This document shows, in pieces, positions 36,236 through 50,300 of a stretch of DNA of 64,000 bases (positions are counted from its first letter, which is position 1; every line of letters starts with the position of its first letter). Location: assembly GCA_004794655.1 (NCBI GenBank), contig SMMW01000056.1, forward strand, positions 1,364,001 through 1,428,000, read 5' to 3'. The position numbers and the translations under genes are program-made. The notes below the pieces were generated by a model. The model worked only from the letters and a program-made list of their open reading frames with translations. It was not told the DNA's origin and ran no database searches. This DNA comes from Marisa cornuarietis (taxonomy: Eukaryota; Mollusca; Gastropoda; Architaenioglossa; Ampullariidae).

Positions 36236-39200
36236 TCGTCTTATTTTTTTCTGTTCTCATTTTGCTGTTGGCAACATGTCTGGTAAAAGGCCGTCATATC
36301 ATTTGCTTTTCTACTGATATGAAGGACTTTTATTTTGTAGAATGTGGTAGATTCCCTATCAATAGTTGCGCCTTCATCCTTCTCAGTTGTTAAGCAAGTT
36401 GGTCTTGAGCAATATGTTCAGCATGCATTAGCCATTAATGATCCTTCATGATATTACTGTACTTTTGTCACTCTGGTTTCATTCTAGAAGTCAGCAGATA
36501 AACACTAACTCCTTTGAGAAGGATGTCAGCAGATAAACACCAACTCTTCTGAAAAGCCATTTTTAAAGTATAGATATGATTGTAGTTGGGTGGAACAAAT
36601 TGTCTTGTAAATTTTACCATATCATTTCATAAACTCACATCTTTATTTTGATAAAAACTAATTTTCCCTTATGAATATGATTTTTTTGTATCTCACATAT
36701 CTGAAGAAATATTTTGACGAACAATTCTTGTGCATATGTTAAGAAGCAGTTTGTGTGTGCATGCATGTGAATATGTGTGTTAATAATATAAAAGTGGCTG
36801 GAAGAGCAGCAGAAAGAGAAATAATCATTTGAATGTGATGCTACCTTAGAGTTTAAATTTTTTTTCTAAACAATAATTCTATACATTTCATTTTTTCCAT
36901 AAGCGAGTACCTTTATTCATTAAAAGGAACATTATGTGTCCTGTAGATCCTGTGTGACACTAATCATGTATCAAAAGACAGTTTGAAAGCAACAATCCCT
37001 GTGAATTTAGAGAGATAATAGTGCAAATCCATTTCTTCAACACAGCAGTTTGATGCTGTTATGCAACACTGAAGTTTAATGGTTGAGATGTCGGCAAAAC
37101 CAACAAAGAAAACCTAGGCATCCTACATGTTCAGGCAAATCCATTCCTTTTAGCCGTTTCTTGAAGTGTATCTTATGTCCACTTTTTGGACTCAATTTTG
37201 GCATCATAGAGGCCTAGTTATCTCCGTGTACTTATTTACGTGTAAATTATATAGGAGTTATTCCATATTTCTATACTCCAAACCGACCACGTATTTGATG
37301 ATTTATAAAGAGGCTCAGCAGTTTTGATTTTTCCAGCATATTCTTTGTCAGCCTTTACTTTCGGCTGTTCCTCTTGAGAAAAAATTCCATTTGCCCATGT
37401 TTTTTGTGCATATGTTTATGTGTTCAGCCAAAATATTTCACCCATCCCCCTCCCTGAAACAAAAATTCCAATTTGTATCATTGGTCAGTGCTGTAGTCAG
37501 CCTGATTGTGTGTCCAAATATCGGTGTCTTATGCCATGCATTCTTTCATGAGTTGCAGCAACATCAGTGTCTTTGAATGATGAGTCATGAATGTTACTTA
37601 TAGAATAAGCTTCCCCATAACTTTTCAAAACAATGTTTTAAAGAGGAACATTGAATGGGGTATGTTTGTCACTGGCAGAAGCAATCTTTTGCTCTGCATT
37701 GTTATGGATCTGAGTTAGCAATGACTGTTCATAATAGGCAGTAGGGGAGAGATTAACACCATTTATTTCTTCCTAATATAACAACATTGTTTACAGTAAA
37801 TGAATTCACCACACTTACAGTATGACAACTTCTGTTTTAAAGACCAGTCTCTTCTGCATTATAGTACATACAGATACATGGAGTATGATCTGTACTGTTT
37901 ATTGTAATGCTGTACTTCCTAGAGCTGCATATTATGATAAAGTCTGTTGGCAAACAATTGAAAGAACATTTGATAGGTTTTTGTAATATTCTTGACAAAA
38001 TCTGTCTATGAGAAGAAAGACAAAAAGTACTGGATGCACAACCTTTGTAAAACTGCTTTAGGAATCATGGTTTTTCTGTGATGTCAGATTGAGCCTATCG
38101 GTCCTAAGGATTGTTTTGTTTCCATATTCGAAAGTTGTATATTTATGACTTTCAAAGTCTTTAGATCTCTGCCAAGATAGTTTTCCAGTGTTGGCTTATA
38201 CCATTAAATTTTTCTAAAAGATATTTGAATTCTGCCCACCTCTTCCTATGGAGGAGTTCCCCTTATAGCTAAAATTATCAAATGATCAAGGTGATGCTAG
38301 ATAACTAAGCCTGTAATATTAAATATGTACGTTTATGTACAACATTTATAATATTTCAGTGAAACAAAGCAGGTTGCAGTAGTAAAGGCATTTTTGAAGT
38401 TCTGTATATATGCATATGTTTGCATGTTTTTTTTGTGCTGTAACTGTCACATTAGCATCAGATTATTTTTTTAACTAGTTTTTAATGAAAAGAAGTATAA
38501 TCACTTTTCATTTTCTTCAAACTCAGGTCATGCATTTCTAATGATGGTATATGATTTAGTTATACATTCAGTTGATGCACTGAAAAGATTTGTTTTTTCC
38601 CTTAAGTTGACAGAAGGGGGATGGTGTTGATGAATTACCATATGGCTTGTGCTTAACTTGATGTTAAACAAAGTACACATAATCGTCATCACATATCATT
38701 TTACAGCAGTTTCAGATGTCAAGGAACTTAACTGTGGTAGATCTTCCTAGTTGAATTGTTCTCATATTAACATAAAATTTCATTTACTGCTGTCAATTTT
38801 AGGTACATGGCTAATAATGTCTTGCATGCCATCTTCCCTTTGTGTTTGGGCTCAGAAGCTGATTGTGTTTTTGTTTTTGTTTGTTTTTTTGTTTTGTTTT
38901 TTTGCAAAATTTGAAAAAACAGTGCTATTTGCAGTCACATCATAATTGTGATGGTGAAGGTTCAATATGTAAGCAAACGAGATTATTTCATGTCATTCAT
39001 GTGCTTTGTGATTGAAATTGCATTTCATTTTTACCTTGCAATTAAAAGCTGTTGACATAATGTTAAACCTCCAGGGAAGATAGTTGCTAAAATAGTTTTG
39101 AATAACCTGTGAATAGTGTAATAGTAGTGATTCAAACTATTGTCATAAGAATGAAACAGCCTGCAGAGTCAAAGCAGGGCCTTAGACACTTACACTGTTT

Positions 39201-42200
39201 AAATCTTTAATCTAGCTAGCATTATATGCAAAAATAATTACTGATTTAGTGATAGGAGATGTAAACTTGGTGTCATTTAGTTTTGCCAGTCACAATCATT
39301 TCTGACATGTCAATTTTTTTTTCTTGCTAAGAGGTACATTTGTCTTGACCCAAACAAAAAGGGTAAGCAGATAAACTGGTAATACTAATAATACCAAATG
39401 AAGGGCAATGTAGGATAAGTAATCAAATGATGTTTGTCTAACAAGCTTCCACTTAAGCACTGCGATTGGTTAAAAAGTGGTGCAGATGTTTCTTATCACA
39501 AGTACAGCATGTTTTGTGGCCTTATTTTTTAATTTCACAAGAATAATATGCATTGTACATATGTAAAGTATTACTCTCTGTACATATACAAATATACGCA
39601 GGATTGCTTTGTAGGAAAACGTATCATAATTATGTGGAGCTTAAGTGAAATTTTTAACGATTTCAACAGGCTTCTCTTATGCTCAAAATCCCACCATGAC
39701 TCACTATATTAACAGACTTTTGAAAATCTTCTGTGACATTTTTCTAGAAATCGCTATGGTATACCTTCACAAGTTGTTAGCGCCTTGATGTCATGGTGTG
39801 ATACAAACGGCTTCTAAAACATCTGTAGATAGCTGTGCTGTCATTCTGTCAACAAGGGTGGACTGTAGAAACAGTGAAGAATTGTGAAGACTTTGTGACA
39901 CACATACATGTATAGTGTAGCCTCGTTCATGTCATAGTGACTGACAGCAGAGATATTGCAAATAAATAAATAAATAAATAAATAAACATAAAAATCAATC
40001 AAAATCGGAAAGCTGTTGCTCAGGAGCACAAAATAAAACAGTGAAGATCAGTATAGCAGTCTACAACATTAGACAAACATTCAAAAAGTATTGGTGTGCA
40101 GAGGCAGTGCATATTCTTATAAATACTGTAATAGTCATAGTCACAGGCGGTGTACCAGGTGTATGTGTTTGATCATAATAACAAAGCCTTATCACTTGCT
40201 TCTTAAAGTACGCTGTTAAGGTGTCCACTTGTATGTTTTTGACAGAAATCCTCAGCAGCTTAACTTAAAGCTGTAATGTATCCAGCAAAGGATATACAAT
40301 TCTGTCTCTAGAAATTATAACTACAGTGTAATCGAAGGGAGGTAGAGTACCCGGAGACATTTGCCGGAATGTTCTGTGGCCAGTTTATCAGCGTCCGTGG
40401 AAGTGACCCTCCGGGCAATCCATTGCTCCCTCCTCCATTATTATATTTTCACTTTTAAATCAAGAGTTCCATTTACTATCCAGCTTTCACAGCATGTACT
40501 TGCATCGTTTTTAACAGTTGTATAAAAATGTAAATAAAAGTTTATTGATCTGCTAAAGTACGGTTTATATTTACAAAGATGTTTGTAATAAAGAAAATAA
40601 AATCTGACCAGGCGTTTTGTCTCATCGTGTCCAGTGTGCAGAATGCATTTTAGGGTAGTAGTCATGATGGAGTAAATGATTTTTCAGTTCTGTTTATGTG
40701 CATGATCATGCAGGCTCATGGATAAGTGACAACTTGTCAAATTATTATTATTCTTAAATTGGAGCTGAATTCACAGATCTTTGCATGCTAGCCACTCGCT
40801 GTGTGTGTGTGTGTGCATATTATATTTAGTTCCGGAAGCTGTATAAATAATCTGAAGTAAAATTAAGATTCCGTTGGAAGGGAAAAAGAAGACGGAAGTG
40901 TTCGGGGAATCGAGGTATGTCAGCATGATAAAAAAAATTAGAGTTAAATTCTACCCTAATGACGAGGGTGTCGTGCGTGGAGGCTTGTTGGAGTTTTGTG
41001 AACACCTTTACAACACACCTTATTACTAAAGCAATCCTCAACAGAGCCCCTCAGGTACAGAGCGCCATCAGTCATGTAGGAGACAGCGGCCACCATACCT
41101 GTGGGCTGTCAGGAGACCTTCTAGTGGCAAACAACAGCCGGGACGACCTGAAGACACAAGACAGGGACAATGAAGACAGTTCTACTTGCTTTCGTGGTGG
41201 TTGGGACAATTTATTCGTTTCTGGATACAGGTAAGTTCGAACACGCATTCGTAACGGTGCCAATAACACACCTTCAAACAATTGCTCGTTGCAGATGTGA
41301 GAAAAAGAGAAGAGGAAAAACAAGACAAACGACATCATTTGTCTTTCCGTTTACTTTCACGCTTGAGTGAACTCAACCGTCCGCTCGCCGTCCGTTTCAG
41401 GAAAAATCTGTGCACTTACAGGAATTCGCAACATACTGCAGTTGCCGTCTTTAAAAACAACTGTTTTTGCGATGTGTCTAACATGAGATGTTCTTTAAAA
41501 CACGTGAACACTTTTCGAGTGTGGGTCAGCTTGTGAAAGAGAAACTATGTCAAGCGTGACAGCTATAAATTCTCCCCTCCCCTAGTTTTGTAGGGGAAGA
41601 GCTTTTGTCGTGTTTCAGTAATAACACAACAGGACTGTATATGTTTCTGACCATCTTTACAAAGAACTGTACTTGGTCACCTGTGCTAGTCACTTCCCTC
41701 ACCTTCCACTTGTATTTGATATTTTATCTCATGTTTATTACCAATTATTTTGGTATTCTTTTAATTATTTGTTTATTCTTTCCCCGTACGGGGCGAGGGC
41801 TAAATAAAAAAAAATCACCTTCTCGCTTATTTACCTCTCGTGAATAAAGAATTGTCATTGTCATTGTAACATGTAGCTAATAATAATAATGAAGATTTTT
41901 ATAGCGCATATTCACACTCATAGAGAACATGCTCTTAGCGCTTAAAACGGGGAAGAGACATGGACTACATGGATAGAACACGAGGAATAAACGACAGTAC
42001 TGACGACAAACAGAAAACAAAGACAGAAAACACAAAAAGACACCAAGTAACAGGAACAGAGACTATAGTGATTCTGCAGAGAAAGATGGGGAGAAAAGTA
42101 ACAAGAGCGGAAGGAGGGAGGGTAAGAAGGATGAGTATTGTGTGGACTGTGTTAGGAGTAATGCTCAAGGAAGAGGTGCTAACATCTGTATTTGTTGTAA

Positions 42201-42750
42201 ACATCTGTCCTGTCATTTGTAAATTTATTTATTACGCTCGTCCACATTCTCTTTACTCTCTGATGTGTTCTTTATTTATATTTTCTTCTCTTCTCTTTTC
42301 TTCTCTGCTTTTCTTTTGTTCTTAGTTTTATCCTGTAAACCTCTTTCACTCTAAGTTGTAGTGTAATACTTTTTTTAAATTGCAAGTGTCTGTACATTAT
42401 GAATTTGTTGAGGTTTAGTAGTCATTTGTTTTCTTCTTGAAATATCTGCGTTGTAATCCACGAAGATAGCATTTCCATAACATGCATGATTGATTTACTT
42501 GCCGAGATACAATCCTGCAAAGACTATAATGGTCAATCGCCTCTACAAACCTCTACAAACTTTTACTTTATTTCAGTATTTGCCATCAAGTGCTTTAACT
42601 GCAATTCCTACCACCAGCCTGATTGTGGGGATTGGTTTGACAATGTCACCCAGCACCTGGTCAACTGCTTCGACTGGCAGACAAGGTGTCGGAAGGTGGT
42701 ACAAGAAGGTGAATCTTTGAGATATTTAGTTCCGGTGGTTCTTTGTTTTG
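35387..42750 (+). repeat. 7.36-kb tandem unit, copy 3 (7364 bp)
   Basis: This is the last copy. It contains gene C exon 3, the spacer and gene D exons 1-2. At 42750 identity to the other copies stops: the next sequence is TTTTGTTTAGATTGGGTC, the native continuation of gene D intron 2, instead of TAAAATTGATG. This marks the right parental breakpoint. Confidence 0.95.
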
Positions 42751-45555
42751 TTTTGTTTAGATTGGGTCTTTGTTGTTGTTGTTGTTGTTGTTGTTTAAAT
42801 GCTGTCGACTTACCGTACCATGTAGGACTTGCTTACTACTGCCCAAGAAGGCCTCAGCTGCACACCGTTTATTCAGCCTGTCTATCCAGTCTCTCCCGTC
42901 CCCGATGACCTGTACTAGCTTACTACCAGCATATGACAGCGATTTCCGGTCTAAGGAATGAATGAATTTCCTCAGGAAAAAAAAACCGCGGATAGATGAA
43001 GGTAGGGAATGAGAGACTGTGGCAAGATAGAGGAACTGAGGGAATGGGAAACGGTAGCAAGAAGAAGGAAAGGAGGAATGACAAATATAGCAAATCTTTA
43101 TTTGCGAGGGTAACAGAATAAGCAAACATGAGTTTTTACATCTCGCCATCGAACTAAGGAAAGGAAACTTAAACACTACTAAACTGTAAAACAAATCCAT
43201 TCAAGAGAGAAAATTAGAATATACACAAAGATCGAGGTTGTTGTCTACTTTGAACAGTACTGTCCACACTTGCTCCAAGATCACTGGTGTCAATTAAAGA
43301 TTTTGCTTCTTTTGGTGAGATAGGATATGATATACTGTAGCAGAGCACTTGTTTCAGACAGCATGTACCGCTGACAGTACTTTGTTCCCTCCACCCTGCA
43401 CACCCTTCAGCCCCACGCTTGGTCGTGCGAGCGGAGTATCACGAGACAAACAGACGACACAGGGGGTAATGTAGCACCCAAATATTTTAGTATAATTAGC
43501 CGGAAAAAGTCGGTTCTTGCAACCGTTACCGAAAGGCGACTGGTCCTGCTTGGAAAAGCAGCAAAAGCATCCTGAGTACGAGCGATTACCATTTTGCCAC
43601 AAGGTGCCATGGTCCTGCTGGAAAGCGGCTCACGTCTCTCAACCCCCTGTCTTACCTCCTTCACCCCAGGTTTTAGTAGGTTAGCTAGAATAGAAATAGT
43701 AGTCGTAGGTGTAAATTATGTAAGTAAAATCTATGTTTTTGAACTTATTTACCTGTGTGAGTCCGCACGAATGCTAGCGTGATGTACGTGTGTCCTCGTC
43801 GTGTGAATGAGATGAACGAGTATCACTAGAGCGAAAGAAATTGTGTCCGTAATGGTGACACAGAAGAACACACATAAAGATCCGTGGAGTTGAACAATAC
43901 ACCAGAGAAAACACACTTTTTCTGGGAAAAAGCAGGGTCTTTTGTGGATTCCAAGGTCGACTAAGTGTGGGTGTGTAGTAGATGGGGAAAAAGAACACAA
44001 CGCGAGGTATCACCTTAGATAACGCACCCGACGAACGAGAGCTAGAATTTTAACAGAAAATTCTCCTCGGGAACTTCCGTCCTCTTCCCTGGAACCCTAA
44101 AGAGGAAGGGACTGATTTGGTGCTAGGACCGTATGCAGTGTTAGTCCGAGTGATGAAAGCGGATCGTTTTCTAGTGTTTATAGTCCGGCTACAATACAGT
44201 CCACAGGGGCCGTAGTCTCCTTATAGCGTCTAGAGCCGCTTATAGACCGTGCTGCTTCAACAGGAAAATTTGTTTTATTGACTTCAGGCAAAAGTCGCTT
44301 TCTCTATGTATGTAGAAGCCATAGACATTTAAAAATCGATTCTACTCAGCAATAGTGCAGGAAATGGTACGTGTGTGTGTGTGTGTGTGTGTGTTGAGGA
44401 GGGGGGGGGCAGTGTAGTGGTTAAAACACTCATTCATCACCCCTGCAGCCAGAGGCCCTGGGTTCAGATCTCGCCTGGATGTGACATATATTTGCAGGAC
44501 CTGCCGTCGGAGGTTTTCTCCGGTTTTTTTCCCCGCCCCCCTCTTTCCGCATAGTGTGAAATCACCTTTAGGAGGAAGCACTTTCTCGCTAAAACAACCA
44601 TCCAGCCAATCAACAAATGCGCGCTCGTGTGCGTGTGCACGTGCGTGCGAAACGCACTGAACATTTTTAAAAGCTATAATAATGAGACGATGTGTTCTTT
44701 CTTATAATTATTTAACACACGCCATTTGATTAGTTAGTCGTCTCTCGTTCGTTACATGCATTTATTGTCATTAAAAAATTTTTGTTACTTTACTTTTTTC
44801 GAAACGCCCCTCGTGGACAAAGACTATACCGTATCCTCACTATTCATCGCTGTTCCCCTCATATCTCTGCCTCACTGACTCTACCTCACTCATGTCCCAA
44901 CATTATTGTCCTTCCTCGCTCTGTCTCACTCATGTCTCTATTCCACAGTCACTTAGTCCTCACTGTCTCTTTTTCCTGCCCTGTCTTTGCCTCACTCATG
45001 GTCCTCTATCAACCCACGACCTCGTCTAATGTCCCTACCATGTGTAGTTACTCTCCTTGTCTCAATCATGTCTTTGTCTCATTGTTTTTACCTCAGCCAT
45101 GACCCTACTTCCCCTGCCTCACTCATGTCCCCACCAATCTTGTCAGCATTTAAGATTTATATCGTCTACGTCACTGATCGCTCATGAATTTTCGGCAAAC
45201 GGCAAATTTCACCAAGCGATGCAAACACATTACTTGTTGAGTTGTTGTAGAATATCTCTCAAAGTTGTTGTAATCGTTCTCAATGTTGTTGTCTGCAGTG
45301 TGGGTAGAAGACCACTGGGATGTGCGCTACATCCGCCAATGTGCTGGCGGCGGCGAGATCGGTCCCTACGACGGGCGCGTGTGTCAGGAGCGCTACGGCT
45401 CCTACAACGTGCGGATGCGCTACTGCCACTGCGACAACCAAGATGGCTGCAACGCCGCGCCGCCAGCCCTCGCTCCCGCCACTACCCAGTATCTGCTGCT
45501 GCTGCTGACGTCGGCAGCGTTTCATGTCCTGGTCAGCGGCTCTCGTACAAGATGA
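41170..45555 (+). CDS. Ly6/uPAR domain protein, gene D (3 exons)
   Basis: Exons 41170-41230, 42577-42708 and 45299-45555 join with phase-1 introns to give 149 residues. Exons 1-2 equal those of genes B and C. Exon 3 is unique: it matches the A-type exon at about 46 of 54 domain residues (DHWDVRYIRQCA and YGSYNVRMRYCHCDNQDGCN are unchanged), but its codons are much more GC-rich. The ten Ly6 cysteines are present. The tail is an APPALAPATT stretch followed by LLLLLTSAAFHVLV and SRTR, compatible with a GPI signal or a membrane anchor. It is probably the second parental gene of the chimeras. Role unknown beyond the three-finger Ly6 family. Confidence 0.87.
42751..45298 (+). other. unique part of gene D intron 2
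   Basis: This is 2.5 kb that lies outside the tandem units. It holds a (GTT)n run at about 42772-42794, a GT microsatellite near 44371-44394, the SINE at 44401-44612 and an unassigned, more GC-balanced stretch (about 43370-44240) with no recognised coding. The intron ends TGTCTGCAG. Confidence 0.6.
44401..44612 (+). mobile_element. tRNA-derived SINE in gene D intron 2
   Basis: The head has GTGTAGTGGTTAAAACACT (A box) and GGGTTCAGATCTCGCC (B box, about 44459-44474). The body follows with GGAGGTTTTCTCCGG and GGAAGCACTTTCTCGC. It is the same family as 8458-8686. A G-run of nine and a GT microsatellite sit directly upstream. Confidence 0.75.
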
Positions 45556-47304
45556 TGCATAAGCGATCCCTGCTGAACACCACCTGCAGTTACCTGCTCG
45601 CTTGCTCGTGGCCCACGGCGGCAGCGTGCGCGTTTGTGTGTATGTGTGTGTGTGTGTGTGTGTGCACGCGCGCGTGCAGAGTGGATGGGCTGGCGGGAAA
45701 ATTTGTCTGTGCCAGCATGTCATCACTAGTCTTATTTACGCTGTGTTACAAGCTGCTTACCTGTTTAATATTCTGTGCATGCAGCATTTATATTTGACTT
45801 TTCTTTGACAATTTCGATTGCTAATTGTTTATTTTCTGACCAGTAGTATAGCACTCAATAGCCTTTTCCTTGTTCGCCTAGTATATTATAACTTCTTGAT
45901 TTTGTGACCGGCAGTTTGGCATGCTGCCAGCATTGTGCAGACATTTTCTTTCTTTTCTTCACATCGGAACACCTCTTATAATGTGTAGCATCATATTTTA
46001 AATCAAACTTTTCTTGAAACATAGAGTTTTCTTAGTTACTTTTACCAACTTCAAAGATTACCAACGAAGCGCTTCCCCCCCCCACCACCACCACCACTGA
46101 GCCAGTGATGTTATTTTACGCACACACCACTGACATGCAAAATGAAAGCTATGGTTACTACCTGGCGAGTAAATTGTCTGGTACGTGCATCTGATTATGG
46201 AAGAGTAAAGACGGCCGCACACATTTAGAAACAACTGTTTTTCCCAGTCCAAACACTGCTTGACCAAACCAACTGTTAAAACTAATTTGTCGGTACTGCG
46301 TAAAAGCTTGATTTCTGAGCAAACAACACTTACTTGTATTAAACTGACCATTACAACGATCGACTTCTTTGAGTTCTTCAGCTGTTTCCTCTATGTAACG
46401 ATAAGATTAGGAAAAATAATTGACCGACTTGTAACTCTTGCGAAACTGTATGTGGTAATTAACATGTCACAGCAATTTTGTTATAAGTATAAACTGCACA
46501 CATTTAATTATAGGCACCATGCATTTCCATCCTCATCACCAATGCCAGAAACACACTATGAAAGAAATTACCAATAAAGTGTTTTGACCTTAATTTTGAA
46601 CGTGTTGAAGAAAGAAAGAAAGATTTTGAAAAAAAAACACCGTGTCATGTACTAACAAAAATGCGTCGTCATCGTTTGCACTAATCATTTTAGTTGACAC
46701 ATGTTGAAGAAAGAGTAAGAAAAATAACTAAGGAAAGAAAAAAAAAAGGGGGGAGGGAGAGTGTGACGTTAGTAGAACTACTGAACTAACACCAGCACAG
46801 TCGTCTCGACATCTAAACACTAATTCAGACTCCGACAGACAGCTAACGTCAATGACGTCACAGCACGCGCATTTATCGCCGCCAGTCAGCCCTCGTCCAG
46901 CATCTGCATCGTATACGCATGCGCATGGATTAGTCTACACATATTTAGAAAAAGCGCGATAGGCTTCAGATGAAAAATGAAAGTTTTGTTGCTAGTTCAT
47001 AAAACGTCTTTAAAAAAAAAAAAAAAAAAGTAAAGTCTATCCCAAACAGGGCCTCAACAGTATACCCTCGTACCTTCAATGAAAGAAAAATGTATACTAC
47101 TTCCTAAAATAAGACAAAATTGTCTAAATAAGTTGTAAATTCAACATATGTCGTCCATGTAATTAACATACGATGTCAAAAATTAATTTGGCGTACTGCG
47201 ATGATTGCGCACCTTGACAGGTAAACTAATAGGTCACGCACAGGTGCAAGGGACAGACAGCTTCGCAGCAGTGCGGAAGAGGTGACAAACAGTCGTGTTC
47301 CGCC
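45556..47304. other. spacer between Ly6 genes D and E
   Basis: This is the 3' UTR of gene D and the upstream region of gene E. A TG-rich microsatellite running into CGCGCG lies at about 45635-45680. A long poly(A) run is near 47012-47029. No further gene is seen. Confidence 0.6.
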
Positions 47305-50300
47305 ATGATGGCGACAGGTCGCTTGTTTGTGGTGCTGTTGGGTGTAGTGTCATTTTCAACGCTTGGTAAGTGAAGAGTGGAAGTAAGATGACGAGAAATT
47401 CTGTCGGTTTAATAAATCGACATTTTCTACAGAATATTTTTGTGGTGGGATGTTTTAATTTGTCTTTCAAAGTCAAGAAAGCGTTGGCAGTCGTGAGCAA
47501 AACAGCAACAGCGCTTCCGGTATTTGGGGTGACACTGAGCTTAGTACACAACAAATGTGCTATTATTCTGATGTCCTTTTTTTTTGGTGATTTTTTGATG
47601 ACTTATTTGAAAATGCTAGTAAACTATATATTTAACAAGCCGAAAAAAATTGCATACTGCGTGGGAACAAACTAGTCCTTATCATGAAAATCTGAAGTGC
47701 TCAATAAAGACTAATTTGCAGGCTCCAGTACATGACCAAAACCATCTCTGCGTTGGAAAATATATAAATCATGGCGTGTGGCTGTTTCCAAGTCTTTTTG
47801 TGTGTTTTTTGGGCTCAAGCCAGAATATTCTGCATGTCTGTCCTCATCACAAAGCTTTCATTCCAACCTGTCCCTTTCATTGTGTGCTGACCTCTTGATC
47901 CAGCTTCGTGTTGTACCTGTTTCAAGTTATTTTTCAGCCAGCTTAATAATGTAAATTGTGTTTACAGGTTTAGCCATTCAGTGCTACCAGTGTGACAGCA
48001 ATGAAGATGTTACCTGCCCTGCGGATGACAGATTCGATACAACTATCAATGCAGTGGTGGACTGCAACAGCTTTGAGGCAAACATACCCGGGCAGTTCTG
48101 CATGAAGGTCTACCAGGAGAGCCCTGGGTGTAAGGCAGATTTTATTATAATACAAACCATGTAATTTTTAGTTTGAGACACAGGGTATTCCTGTGTGCAC
48201 TGTACATGTCTGTGCCATTCTAGGAACAAATTTGACAGGAGGGGGACCAGCATTGGAGAGTGTATTTGACCTACACTGTGGTAGAAATTCAAGGCAGGAC
48301 TATGGAAATGTATGCAGTGACATGTAGAAATTGTCTTGTGGTATACATTTGCAGTCAAGTGATGTTTGCCATCCAGTGGTGGTATTTTATTGAACAAGTT
48401 GGTATTTTTGGTGGATAATTTAGTCATCTGTTCTTGTAAAAGATAAAGTGCGGTGACCAGACACTTAATCCCCTAGACATTTAATCCCTAGCCACTTAAT
48501 CCCCAGACACTTAATCCTCAAAAATGCCCCCAAATCGCGTCACAACACTCAAAACTATTTTGTGAACTTGAAATATTATAACCGTAAGAGAAGTGTGTCG
48601 CGTGGTAACTCTAATGAGATGTAACAATCGCCCCAACTAGGGTACCTCCGATCATTAGCTTACCTGTCATATTGATTAACAACACTTTTCATGTCATATT
48701 GTTGAAGAACATTGACTATAATAGCTCACATGAACTTTAACTAATGTTATAGATGTTGAAGTATTATTTTAATTGTCAAACTTACTTTGATGTTTACATG
48801 AAAATAATTATTTGAATTTGAATTAAATTTTTCATTCACTTCATAATTTTTTTAGTTGAAATTTAATTTTGAGGATTAAGTGTCTGGGGATTAAAAGTTG
48901 GGGGATTCGATGTTTGCCATCCAGTGGTGGTATTTTATTGAACAAGTTGGTATTTTTGGTGGATAATTCAGTCATCTGTTCTTGTCAAAGATAAAGTGCA
49001 TAGAAGCTGTTACAGAAAGTGGCGTAGGAAGATGCTCGGCTTTGGGGGGTGGGGGGCAGCTCCATGCTGACAGTGAATGACGTTCACATTTTTGCCTTCC
49101 CAGTATCTTTTTCTTGCCCCCGTGGTTCCTACACCACTGAGAAATGAAGTGCTTGGTATGATCACATTTGAACAGAAGTACAGAGAGCTGAGGAGATTAA
49201 AGCAGAGGAGAATGGGACTGATGATAACTGTGATGATGGTGATAATATATATTTTTTCCATCAGTTAAAATTAAGTGTAAGGTCACACAGCTAAATTTGA
49301 AGGTCTGCCTAGTGTTGGTTTGGTATATTGGTTGAACAGTGCATGAGCAGCTGCTACTCCCCAGTCACATTTGTTCTGCATTTTGAAATTAAATAGTAGA
49401 ATACATTATGTACACCCACTTGCCACTCATCACGACTATCATTCCTGCCTATTAGCTAGCAAACTGAATGCCTGCTAACTCTGAAAGTATGGGTGGATTA
49501 CATTAGTTGATGAGCCATTATCACTTATTTTTTTTGCTTGGCTAGGGGGAGGATGGAAGAAGCTAACCAGGAGATGTGGCTCCCGAACAGATTTTGGTAA
49601 GACCATTTTGCATTAAGCAAGCATTTTAACTGCATAGAAAGAGATTTAGAAATTGTTCAAAACAGATATTTTACAAAAATGATACTTTCTACTTTAATAT
49701 TAATTGCATAAAGAGCATGAATGAAAGGTTTTGATTCAATAATATGCATGTTCGTTCATATTTAAAAGGATAATTTGCATCCCTCTCCGTAAAATAGTCT
49801 AGTTCTGCTGAAAGGTTGGTTTGATAATTCCTCTGCATGTGGACGTTAATGACTAGATCACTTTGAAAGAGGGAAATGATGTATATGACACATTATGAGG
49901 ATCAGAGCGCTCTCTCCATTTATAGACGTTTCCTCATTTTAACTCTGATTGCCTCCCTTACAGGCAAAATGTCTCCTTCAGGGACCAGTTGCACAACACA
50001 TTTCTAATTTTAAACACTTTTAGGCCTTAACTCTATTTAGATAATTAGTTTAAAGTGCACACCACAATTTTAGAATATTTACAACTCAAACTGCTTTAAG
50101 TAAGATAAAGTTGTTTAAGTCTGACTTTCCGTCCTGTCAGTACAATTTTTTGTATGTTTTTCTGCAATCCATCAAAATTGCTAAGAAGAGATTTTGCTTC
50201 TTTAGAACAGTTTTAAGGTTTAGAAACGTGTTGTGCAACTGGCCCCAGATCGCCACCATTTTGCCAAAAAGAAAGAAAAGATTGTCACAAATATATATAA

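Noticed and set aside
20657..42750. CRISPR-like or satellite interpretation of the tandem units
   Set aside because: The units are 7.36 kb, contain spliced genes and occur three times. They are a segmental duplication.
42757..43200. 147-codon minus-strand frame with an asparagine run
   Set aside because: The run is the (GTT)n microsatellite in gene D intron 2, and the rest shows no conserved domain.
43370..44240. Possible solo LTR in gene D intron 2
   Set aside because: Composition differs from the surroundings, but I could find no matching TG...CA ends, target duplication or second copy.
45057..45797. 246-codon open frame on the plus strand, the longest in the window
   Set aside because: It runs out of frame through gene D exon 3 and a TG microsatellite. 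The Ly6 reading at 45299-45555 has the conserved cysteines and a proper acceptor.
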